From positions 380,793 to 444,792 of the forward strand of contig CAJNDS010001857.1 of assembly GCA_905221605.1 (NCBI GenBank): DNA of 64,000 bases. Reading direction: 5' to 3'. The notes beneath the pieces are model-generated. The model was not told where the DNA came from. It was given only the letters and a program-made list of their open reading frames with translations, and did not search any database. Below, in pieces: positions 11,201 through 19,852 of this stretch. Positions within the stretch are counted from its first letter, which is position 1. Every line of letters begins with the position of its first letter. This DNA comes from Symbiodinium natans. Its lineage: Eukaryota > Sar > Dinophyceae > Suessiales > Symbiodiniaceae. Both the position numbers and the translations under genes were made by a program.

Positions 11201-12106
11201 ACCGGAGAAGACCTCGATAATAAACGGTGGCCTTGAAGACTCCACACTGGCAGACGGGGCGGGCCCTGGGGCAGGCTCCGGCGTGAGGCTCGTGACATCC
11301 GGAACGGCTGACAGCGCTGGAAGGAAGGCTGGTGGCAGGGCAAACCCAAGCTCAAGGAGGGCCTGGGGAACCTCAAGCTTGACTGATGGCATATGAGGCA
11401 ACGCATATGCTACCAGGACAACACGGCGGCCCTGCCATGGTTCAGTCATGTGCCAGTGGTCTTTAGCAGGCAGCTCGAGGCAGCCATCCTCGAAATTGAG
11501 CACACGACCCTGGACCGGAGAGCCTTGGACAGGCCGAATGTCTTGCCCCGGGCCTTCACACCAAACACCGCCCCCAGTGAAGCCGGAGATCTTGAAAACC
11601 AGATTGGGCGTTGGCCCATTGTGGGCATCCCGGTGAGGCTCAGTAGGGATGTCACAAAATATGGCCAGAGAAGTGAAGACCGCAGCCGGCCGTCGTTGCC
11701 TAACGAACGCACAGAGGGCCTGCGTGACCTTTGGGAAACGAGAAACGTTGGTCCGAAGGCCCAGCACACCCCCTCTCCGGAACATGCCAGTGAAAAACGA
11801 GCTACCCGACGCCGCCTTATGGGGAGCTTCGTGCGGAAGAAGCTCCCACAGGGAGAGCACAGACTGAGGTTCAATAAGCTGGCCCTGCAAAAGTTGCTCA
11901 GCAAGCTCTTCAGGGTCATCGCAAGCAACACATGAATTCAGCTGAGAGGTTGACACAGGAGTGACGGAAACCGGGGGCTCAGCCTTGTGCACAGATTGAC
12001 CGACCACAACGGGAGCCACAAAACCAGTTTCGACAAGCGGCGGAACGGCTGTCAACACGGGCTCATCCGACGTTGAACTAACAAACTCCGCCTCTGGCAC
12101 TGACTG
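8255..12106 (-). CDS. Polyprotein: 2OG-oxygenase-like, C5-MTase-like, RT, RNase H (YR element 1)
   Basis: One open frame of about 1283 codons with no ATG near its start; it continues the frame of the upstream Gag-like gene past a TGA at 12107-12109. Residue numbers count from the GTG at 12100. Residues 100-235 carry a 2OG-Fe(II) oxygenase-type signature: H156-R-D158, distal H217 in WHMTEPW, R226 in QGRR. Residues 290-480 look like a C5-DNA-methyltransferase fold: IEVFSGMSRLS (motif I-like), APPCGTAS with C362 (motif IV-like), VENP 426-429, then a CxxC cluster. RT spans about 790-1010: RLIDDFS, YDLVSAYRQL, LPFGAV, YFDD 948-951. RNase H follows: D1114, E1166 or E1168, D1193, D1242. The frame is fully open although Gag and recombinase of this copy are broken. 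Family assignments rest on motifs only. Confidence 0.85.
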   Translation of the reverse strand, partial: QSVPEAEFVSSTSDEPVLTAVPPLVETGFVAPVVVGQSVHKAEPPVSVTPVSTSQLNSCVACDDPEELAEQLLQGQLIEPQSVLSLWELLPHEAPHKAASGSSFFTGMFRRGGVLGLRTNVSRFPKVTQALCAFVRQRRPAAVFTSLAIFCDIPTEPHRDAHNGPTPNLVFKISGFTGGGVWCEGPGQDIRPVQGSPVQGRVLNFEDGCLELPAKDHWHMTEPWQGRRVVLVAYALPHMPSVKLEVPQALLELGFALPPAFLPALSAVPDVTSLTPEPAPGPAPSASVESSRPPFIIEVFSGMSRLSACLKQLGFDAVAVDHKRLPGAACHVHLIDLCTTEGVELVRRWLLMPNCVGIWFAPPCGTASRAREVQGVPGPPPLRSEKFPNGLPQLSGQALLRVTLANQLYDCVSDLVLEAASRDLVIGVENPRQSLYWRTSMFARIAHLLQFTAFQSCAYGGRRPKWTAIAYTRGAFDGICKSCPGHPCAPCHLPWGVAPDAPNGFSTSLEAAYPLPLARALAQAFFQACPPRTLPPAGLQLSLVRGQVGSQPKASVTGPRVPEHARILRVRIPPRVSCPVPLRARLKDSWPLPPVAVCPERSVPAEAQLLQVVPVKQGRNELVWGIPFSPEQFVREAVKAGHPRTLEVALPQVLTDAVCTHASMTESELCALRARQFAKWLKLAQDLRSEEDALKASMHKQVSTILKPKRLLLWKAMMIEASYDDVAIFDEVISGTNLGGPVPDTGVFAPKFKPASVTVEQLKRDAPTSRAALLSTIKSQGESLDREVQTKTLEERDRGWLSGPIEVDKLPPDAIVSRRFGIEQDGKIRLIDDFSGSGINGSVETLETVRPQTVDVIAGMCLSLMRVLPGCSLKGRFYDLVSAYRQLALDPTGAWASYIGLWDPDLKRVVVFQLHALPFGAVKSVSTFLRAVNSIWHLGASFFALCWSHYFDDFVSVAKGTQVANVHQTITLLFALLGWDLAQGGKKDVPFAEAFCALGVDIVLSSARLGRVTICNTEKRVHLLVETMKQAQQDRRMSVPQALKLRGKLQFASGQLFGRQSKFCLQLLSEYAHGCAPPDLPDECIDTFSSLVDMLESGRPRLVQVSKQRTWYVFTDASYSKDDPTLPCGVGGLLFDDKGVLVAGFSHALDRDARKLLGELNKDTIIMEAEFVAVLLAFSLWGKRVAHSPVVAFIDNNAVRDILISCRGRSPIVKNLLTMFVGLEVGCEFIPWFSRVPSPSNCADHPSRLVTQQLLWGGTSVPCSDVSEHLDAICLGLSAKKGA

Positions 12107-12109
12107 TCA
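12101..12109 (-). promoter_or_regulatory. In-frame UGA CAG UCA between Gag and polyprotein: candidate readthrough site
   Basis: On the minus strand the Gag-like frame ends GAG TGA and continues in the same frame as CAG TCA GTG into the polyprotein. The next six bases fit the CAR-YYA context known to make plant-viral stop codons leaky. The same UGA CAG UC occurs at the equivalent point of YR element 2 (23840-23845). Confidence 0.6.
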
Positions 12110-13299
12110 CTCCTTGTGATCCTTGATAGGGCGCGGCTGGAAACACTTGCAACACAGGTGCTTGCGAGGGCATGTGGCTGCGGAACATTTGCACTTGTCC
12201 CCATGCAGATTGTAATCGAAACACAAGGGCTCACCTGTGGGAGCATTGGCCACACCGCCTTTCTGGAGGATCTCTTTTGGGACGCGAGCGCCGAGGGCGA
12301 ACTTGCCTTTGCCTTTGCCGCCACCCTTGGGTCCACCCTTGACCCTTTTGTCACCAGGCTCAAGCTTTCGCTTGAGCTCGCGGCGCTCCTTGTTTCCATT
12401 GCCTTGCTTCTGTGGAAGCGGTATCAAGGCCATTGAAACATGGTAGCTTTCAAGCGCCGAGATCAACGCATCATCCATAGGGAAGCTTCCATCTGCGGCA
12501 GCGCGAGGCTGGACTCCCAGTTCAATCATGCGGACAAACACTTGTCTGTCTGCTTCCACCAACTGTGCAACGGAGCAACGCGCAAAACCCGGGGGAGGCT
12601 CCCTGTGGAGATTGCTGAACAGGCGGGAGATGTACTTCTCGTAGGCATTGAACGAAAGGCACTGGGCAAACACATAGGCGATGCCCCTGCGGCGGAGAGC
12701 CTCCTGAACTTGCAGTGCGCTATGGGTTGGCATACTCATGGCATCATCTGTTTCTTTGATAACAAGTTTGGAACTCTCAAGTTCAAGCTGGCGGGATGCG
12801 CCCTTAGAGTGGGTGACTTCGTGTGTTCGCGACACACAGCGATCGGGGCTGAGGTACTTCAACTGATTGGCAGATTCTTGCTTGACGCAGTCTTCCAAGA
12901 CACATCTCCCAGGCTCCATGCCCCCTTCAATGACACACCTGGAAGACGACCTCTGAGTTGTTGCAAACGCCTTTCCCGTTCCGCCTCCGGCATTTTCCTG
13001 GAGGCGCCTTCCGGATCGGAAACTTGCAGGCGCAAGTCAGCCAACACTAAGGTTTGTGCCTCAAAGACGAGGCGGCGTATACACGCCTTGCCCGCTGCAT
13101 TGGCTCCAGGTGCGGTAGTGGTGCAGAAGGCATTGAACGCTGACTCGGGAATGACCTGTCCCGGCTGGCCCACAGCATAAGCCAGGTGGCCCAGGCTAGT
13201 AAATCCACCAACTCGAAGCTCAGCTAGCACAGCATCGGGGCACTTGATCTCGCGGGCGCGCTGGAGGAAGTGGGCCTCAGACTCAATCAAGGAAGACAT
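12107..13299 (-). pseudogene. Gag-like zinc-finger protein of YR element 1 (one frameshift)
   Basis: Two overlapping frames form one gene. The first runs from ATG at 13299 (MSSLIESEAHFLQRA...) to about 12925; the second continues to the TGA at 12107. Alignment by eye with the intact Gag-like protein of YR element 2 places the break at a run of five C (12921-12925; G on the coding strand), where one missing base shifts the frame. Shared features with the other copy are an N-terminal L-x(4)-G-x-x-x-L-x-x-L-A segment and a C-terminal Cys/His cluster containing CFDYN followed by CKCSAATC and CCKC. The tail between is basic (Lys/Gly-rich), as in nucleic-acid-binding Gag proteins. Role inferred: RNA packaging. 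Confidence 0.65.
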
Positions 13300-13323
13300 G
13301 GCACAGGAAGCTACGCTGTCCAA

Positions 13324-13732
13324 TCTACGAAGAAATCACCCTTGAACTCCGCCAAAGTGCAACACCAAGAAGACACAGAACAAACACCACACATCAAAGT
13401 ACATCAAGTGACATGTCCGCTTTCTACTACTGCGAGCCTGGGTTGAAACATCGCATTCACAACGCACCACACTCATGTTGCATGCATGGCCCCTGGGCCC
13501 CTAATGCCTATAAAGCCCCTTGGCTAGGCATTGGCACCATGTGCCACAAGGCTCATAAGGGACCATGTCCTTGCCTTGAATCCAACACTCCGACATTTAG
13601 CCGGCAACAGCACATACTGCAGTCCACATTGCCTCACATTAGCCCCTGGGCACACAAGTCGCTACCATGTAGCAAACTCTTTTCTTCATCACAGCGATCA
13701 GAAACGATCAAGCGTCCTCCCGCCACAACTCG
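13324..13732. other. Spacer between recombinase and Gag genes of YR element 1
   Basis: No coding signal. It lacks the hairpin repeats that fill the corresponding spacer in YR element 2. Confidence 0.5.
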
Positions 13733-16241
13733 TCATAGGTTGCGCTTACATGTGCGACACTCAGGATTCATAAGATCCTCCTCTGAAGGCAAGACATACA
13801 TAGCCGTGCGCGGACGTCCACATACTAGAATGTTGTCGCCATAGGCATGATGAAGAACTCCAGATCTGGAGTGTTTCACCCATGTACCAGTGCCTTGCAC
13901 AGGGTTCACACCGGGAACAGACACACGGGCATCAACACGCACAGGACCCCGCGACGCTTGTGAATCACTTGACCCTGATGACTCACTCGAACTATCGGAG
14001 GACGATGACTCTTCTTCACCTGAGCTTTCAACCTTGATCGCAGGTGCCAAGGAGGCGGCAGAGTTTGCCTGAACAGACACCACACTTTTGCTCTGCAACG
14101 GCCCGCCAGGTGGAGGCGGTTGAGGAGGGAAAGCCCACATTTGTCCCCGGGCTGCATCCGGAGAAAACTCAAGCTGTCTGATGGCATCCAAGACCGTTTC
14201 CAGCTCCCGCACGGGCCCCATGCTTAGCTCAACAGAGTACACGGCTTCCGTTCCTTCAACAGCTGTGACATGCCTGCCTAAGCAAGACCGCACCTCCTTC
14301 TTGGACCCAGCCTTGCTGGCCCAAGAGACGCAAGTTCACTTCAGGCTGTGCGAGGACACAACATTATCACCAAGCGCGAGCCTCAAGAAGGCGGAAACTT
14401 CCCCCGACGTAATGGCCCTGCGAGCCAGCACGCCATTGGCCAGTGGTGGACGGAAGAGGGCAGCACCAACATGTCCTTGCAACAGAAGACCAACTTTCTC
14501 AAAGGCACACTTGCATGATTCAAACCACTCAGTGTCCGAGATTCCCCTCAACGGAATCAAGATTGGGAGCAGCTGAGCAACTCTTCTGGCTGCCCTGGCA
14601 GTTTTATGTTGCTTGACTCGGATTACCACGTAGCCATCACGACCCTCTCCATCCACGTCCACGTATGCCACTTTACGGAAGTCAGATTGTCTAGCACGCG
14701 CATATAAGCACAGGAGACAATATCCAGCAAAGGCCCGATCCCAATCCGAGGTACCTTGTCCATGCAACAGTGAATGAAGGGTGCGGACCTGCGCCACAGT
14801 GAGTGGGGGAGCTTGCTTGAGATCCCCAAGGTTGGCCAACATACGCTCAGCCGCACCAACACACCTGCGACTCAGCTTGTTAGGGATGTTAGTAACATCC
14901 ATCACGAAGTAAGCAAAACGCAAGGCCGACAAGAAGGACGAAGCTTTGGAGGGCGGGGCTTGCGAGCCATCTAGGAACTGCATGTACCTCCAGAACATGT
15001 CGTCAGTAAAGGGGTCGAGGTTGGCACCAACAATTGTGTCAAAACCACCTCAGGAACGTGAGGATGCTACCCGCCCTTTTGGAGGCAGTTCCTGCAGCCC
15101 TCGACCCAATACACGCCTCCAATGCCAGCGGATCAACCTCACACTCCGGATGCATTTTGCGATTTCTACGCATGATAACAATCCACTTATCAACTGCAAG
15201 CCTCACTGCTTTACTTTGCTGGGCATCAACGTCCACATCAGAGAGGACCTTGAAAACATTGGACGCGAGGTCACCAGACACGAACGGCTCCTCCGATTCA
15301 TCCAAGTAAGCGAAAGGATCACACGGAGGCGACTGAGGGGTCCAGATCCCCGTCTCACGCATTGAAAGGGTTGGCATTTTGAGTTCAGAAAACACCGAGG
15401 ACACACCAAAGATTGCACTGACAGCAGGCAGCTCCCAAGGCAAAACAACATCAGACATGCCCCCATCCGCCAAACGCACAAAGTTGTCGGCGAACACATC
15501 ACCCACGGTACGGGCCATTTTTGACGGGGGCTCGTCAACAGGAAGTTTCTCAGTCTCGGACAATTGAGGGTCAGCCTCTGAGGCGTCATGCTCCTCGGAC
15601 TGGCTCGGCAGGTCATCACGCACACATGACTTGCATGAAGTATGCTCAGAGCTGAGCTCAGACATGCCAGGGTTACCTTCAACCAAGAAGTCTTCCATCG
15701 CTGAGACGGGGGAGTTATCATCTCCCCAATCTAGGGCATCATCTTCCGCATCCGACGGCCTTGGCAACACGAACAAAGGCCCAGAGGACTGCACACTAGG
15801 CCCAAAGGGAGGCAACTCCAAGTGAGCAATAGGAAGGACTGGTGGTCCATCATCTTCGCTGACATGGCCAACCGAACCATCATCCCCCATTATATCCGGC
15901 AGACTGTCAGTAGACATGGCAGCAAAACAAGTCAACCTGGGAGGGAGCAGCTGGCGGTAACACGACTGCACCCAATGGGCAGCAGCACCGAACCGATTCC
16001 AGTCAGACACCGTGAGGCAGAGAAGGAACCTGGCCCCTTCACTCCGACTAATGAGGAGGCCACGGAAGCTGGGTTCAACAATGTAGCTAAATATGTCAGG
16101 CGGTGCCGCAACACGGCGCTGAAGGTCCGGTACGTGATAGTGCAGGGGTCGAATGCGAACAGGCGCAAAGACAAAGGAGGGCACTGGCACACGGCAATCG
16201 TCTGATGACGATGTGGACACACTGGATGCGGACAGATCCAT
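13733..16241 (-). pseudogene. Tyrosine recombinase of YR element 1 (frameshift plus nonsense codon)
   Basis: The minus-strand frame opens at ATG 16241 (MDLSASSV) and runs to LTFLRWF at 15039. An extra A in an A4 run (15041-15044) shifts it; the next frame continues FDTIVGANLDPF...FWRYMQFLDG. The YR catalytic region follows: RARQSDF (first Arg), SHSLK then TGA (14336-14338), then in the same frame TCVSWASKAG, CLGRHVTA (second His) and AVYS (Tyr nucleophile candidate). The TGA aligns with an Arg codon beside the catalytic His in the intact copy. The C-terminus repeats the CGR...C-x-x-C module of the other copy (ILVCGRP, CRTCKRN). The acidic, Ser-rich N-terminal part is poorly conserved. Confidence 0.75.
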
Positions 16242-16331
16242 CCACCCCCCCGATCGCGGGGAAGCTTGCACGACACTAAAGCCTTAGCACCCAGTACGGA
16301 GCCACTAAATTAGACGCGGCCCCGAGCCTTT

Positions 16332-16539
16332 TCAAAATTTTTGCACTGAGCTGTGGAGCCAGCGCTGCAAACACAGATCTCCAGCAAGCGAAGTTCCGCA
16401 AATTGCTGTTCGTAAAAATCAAGCATGACAAGCAACAGAAACCTTTTGGGTTGCAAACCACGAACAAACGGCCCACACCGTTTTTCGAAGAGCCGATATG
16501 GAAGCAAGCGGTAAAACACCATTCGCTCGCGAACAGTAA
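16332..16539 (-). repeat. Split direct repeat A1 of YR element 1
   Basis: 5' terminal repeat of the element on the minus strand, beginning TTACTGTTCGCG. It matches 7847-8055 apart from a 1-bp indel. The recombinase ATG lies about 90 bp downstream. Confidence 0.92.
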
Positions 16540-16541
16540 GC

Positions 16542-19500
16542 GTCTGGCCACCATTTTTCCCACGCCCTTTGCCCTTGCCTTTGCCCTTGGGCTTCTGGGA
16601 GCTCCATGCCTTCGACTCCTCCTCCATCTCGCGGCGACGCTTGAAGGGATTCTCGGAGTCCTCCATCGGCACAGTTCCCTGCCGGAAGTTGCCAAAGAAG
16701 GCTTCCATCTCCTTCGCACTGGCTCCCGCCATCACGCTCAGCAAGGAGGCTACCAAGAAGTATACTGGTGCAAATCACAGGACATCTAGCGGCATGATGC
16801 TTCAGGGCACCCCACGAGGAGAAAGGCCTACAACATGCAGCACATGTTGGCATGCCATCCACACCACAGCGACTCTGCTCGTAAGACGGTCTGGGCACCT
16901 CCTTGGATTCCGGATGTTTCCTGGTCATGTGGATCTTCACACCCGTCTTATCCTTAAAGTAGAGACCACACACTGGGCATGCCTGTTCTCTCGTGGCCAA
17001 TGGTAGGGGAACAAGTGCTGTGGTGGAGGCAGAAGCGGAGTCAGGCACAGTGCTGGAAACCGGCGGAAGAGGTTCCTGCAGTTGTTCATATGCAGCATTG
17101 ACCTTCAAGAGCCAGTCCATCTGTTCCAGGCAGAACGACTCACATTGAACCTGTTTGCGCTGAGCCTCAGGCAGTTGTTTGACCTGGATACCACGGAGAT
17201 GTGCAAGCTCAGTGGGAAGATGCAACCTGGCATACAGCCTCGCGGTGGATTCTCTGCTAAGGTGAACCGGCGAGCGGGTGATTGCACGGATCTGTCTGGC
17301 ACATTGAACTTGGATCAGCTTAAGCAGGCCTTGTCTCAAGGGAATGGAGTCCAGTCCATAACGCAGGCACGACAGAACGCAGACCTGCCATACTCGCAAG
17401 CGTTCTTGCTGATTCAAGGTGCTTTTGGATGTCAAGACAGGCCTGAGGCGGTGGAATGCAGCCTTGCTCTGCGCCAGCCGGTGAAGGACCGTGGCCTTTT
17501 CATATGCTTGGTAAGACAAGACAATCCCCAAGTACTTATGAGTAGTTTTTATGGGTAGAAAAGCAATGGCCTCACCCACTCGGATGCGCAAGAACTGACC
17601 ACCTTCACGGTGAAAGACATGATGTTTTCGCCATCTTTTGGTACAGGCCCCTTTAAGATGCATGAGAACAGCAGACTTTTTGTAGTTGATCAGCATGTTG
17701 AACTTTTGCAAGTGCAAAAAGAGTTTTCCAGCCTTATGCAGGAAGGAATCCAGGTCAGCCTCCCTGGCAATCACATCACAAAAGTGCAAGTCGTCGGCGA
17801 AGAAGGTGCAAGAGGACTGAAGCCATTCCTTTGGCAGAAAATCACTTGCCGTACGAAAGAAATAGCAGGTGTAAAGTACCCATAGAATGGGAGCAATTTT
17901 GCACCCTTGCCTAACGCCAACCGTACTATCAACCGAACCCTGTAAGTCAGCATGCCTCAGATGGTATTCCATATCTTGATGCCATGCCATGATGGCCGCC
18001 TGTAGCTCGAACGGGATATTCGCATCACACATAGCAGCTTGGAGCAACGTGCGATCCAGCCTATCAAAGGCCTGGGACATATCCACACTCACCTGGATGC
18101 CTCCAAGGACGGAGCGAGCCGGAACACAGCCCTTGCGGCGGTCATACAGTGACAGCTTGCTGCCTTGAAGGGAGCTGCGAATGAAATCACAGTGCTGGAG
18201 AGCACGGTTGATGGCTTGGCGGGTCGATCTCTGACCGACGTAAGCGAACTGAGGCCACGCCTCCACATATTGCAGAATGAATGGCATGACAGCATCCCGC
18301 ACAGCTCCAAGCACACACTTCCCATCAATGTCCTGGAGACCAATGGGCCTCAGATCTCGCGGGGCTTTGGGCGTTGCAACCTTCGGTATGAAGGCCAGCC
18401 ATGCGTCCTTCCAGGGCTTGGGAACCTCAGAGGTCAGCTGTTGTACAAGGGCCTCAATCGCCTGACAACCCAACTTGCCCGTCATCTTCCATGCAACAGC
18501 CGGGACATGCCCCGAGGGTGCAACTTTGCGCAGAGGGAGGCGTTTCATGTTGGCCAGCAGTGCTTCCTCCGTCACATGTCTTGCAAGGCCCGTAAGATCA
18601 TATGCCTGCCCATCAGCCTCAGCCGACGAGAAAAGAGTACAGCAGTGGTCCTTCAGGAGATGCATTTCACCATGATGATCCAGCAAGGCTCCATCCTCGC
18701 CGCGCAGTCGGACTCGCCGACGGACTTGCTTCGGGGCCAATTGTCTGACTACCGCGTACAGATCATGCATCCGTCCTGTCTTCGAAGCATCCTCTGCCTC
18801 CTGCAGCTTATTCAATCGCCAAGCCTTGCGTAGCCGACGCCCAGTTTTCCGCATGTCCCTATGTGAGGCATGAAAGCGGGCCTGCGCTTGCCATACCTGT
18901 AGAATGGATTTCAAGGTAACCACCCGCGGTCGGCGGAAGGCATGATAGCAGTTCCACATAGCCTTGATGGACAGGGCACCCTCTTTCTGACACCAGGCCG
19001 GCCTATAACCTGGTTCGGGGGCAGGTTTAGGATACAGCTCAAGACAGCTGTCCAGGACAGCAGATTGCAACCCAGCAACAGATGCCTGTGCTTGCTCAAG
19101 CTTTTGGTCAAAGAGAGTCTGAAAACGTGCCACGGCCTCAGGGTTGTGCAGGTAGTCATGGATCATAGCCTTTTGATCCCATGCTGGCACAGGCGGAGCA
19201 GGAGGTCGATGGCACCTCCGAACAGGGCGAAGGTCAGCCAGGACTGGATAGTGTTTGCCGCCTTCACGCCATGGAAAGAAGTCCAGGCTGGATGTGTGCG
19301 CACACCTGGCCCTGGCATCCGCATCCTGCCTGCGAGTGTAGACATGATCGATGTGGGAGCTGGCATCCGTCGAGCTGAAAGTAACCCCGGCATGCCTGAC
19401 CCAACTGTTCAGTAAGCATAGGTCGAAGTCTCGGATCAGATCCATGAGCATGTCGGCATCGTCATCTAGAGGTCTAGTAACATGCAACTGAACGTTCCCC

Positions 19501-19622
19501 ACCTGCCCCTGCATTGCCGAGCATTGTGTGTTCATGTCACCTGCAAGGATTAATGGATTACGTCTAGGGAGACGGTCAAGAACAACGCGGAGATGGCGCC
19601 ACATTTGAGCTCTCTTGGCCTC
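16542..19622 (-). pseudogene. LINE-A: endonuclease C-terminal half, reverse transcriptase, C2H2 fingers
   Basis: Open from the insertion edge at 19622 to about 16750. Residue numbers count from ATG 19604. The EEP endonuclease second half has LILAGDMNTQ (20-26), SSHIDHVYT (82-90) and KHYPVLADL (117-125). RT follows with FIPKVATPKAPRDLRPI (405-421), SVDMSQAFDRLD (506-517) and TFFADD (600-605). Two C2H2-type fingers follow at 876-897 (CPVC...HMTRKH) and 921-941 (CAACC...HHAARC). A frameshift near 16750 moves the likely frame to MAGASAKEMEAFFGNF...KGKGKGKGRGKNGG, which ends at the insertion of YR element 1. The first half of the endonuclease is on the other side of YR element 2. Catalytic residues of RT are intact, but the gene is split. 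Confidence 0.85.
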
Positions 19623-19650
19623 TTATGCCAAAGATGAAGTCCATGTTCGA
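19623..19650. repeat. Left inverted terminal repeat of YR element 2
   Basis: Reads TTATGCCAAAGATGAA then GTCCATGTTC. It is the inverse of the right end at 28220-28285, which has the same two blocks separated by about 30 extra bases. Confidence 0.75.
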
Positions 19651-19652
19651 AT

Positions 19653-19852
19653 ATATGTTGCCGAAACATATTAAAGCAAATTGTTGAAAACAGCAATCTA
19701 GAATCAACAGCACGCGGACAGCAATCCCTTGTTTTTCTCTGCCTTCGCAACGCGAAAAGGGGAATGGTACACATGACATCGCGTGGCATGGAGCCACTCC
19801 CACATTTCAAACACAAGAGGTGGCATAGAGCCACCAGCCTTCTTTCCCCTTT
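19653..19852. other. 3' non-coding region of YR element 2
   Basis: Contains two short hairpin-like words, TGGCATGGAGCCA (near 19785) and TGGCATAGAGCCA (near 19822). They recall the palindromic words in the internal spacer at 25186-25785. Confidence 0.5.

Larger units (their letters stand above)
7526..16539 (-). mobile_element. YR element 1: tyrosine-recombinase retrotransposon with split direct repeats
   Basis: A 9.0-kb insertion in LINE-A. In element orientation (minus strand) the order is A1 (16539-16332), recombinase, Gag-like, polyprotein, B1 (8266-8058), A2 (8055-7847), a 112-bp spacer, B2 (7734-7526). This A1-ORFs-B1-A2-B2 arrangement is the split-direct-repeat structure known from PAT/Ngaro-type YR retrotransposons. 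The ends are TTAC...GTAA, and the B1/A2 junction (GTAA-GC-TTAC read across) resembles the junction of the circular intermediate these elements are thought to use. No long target duplication is visible, as expected for recombinase-mediated insertion. The gene order, recombinase first, differs from described PAT/Ngaro/DIRS elements. Confidence 0.85.
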
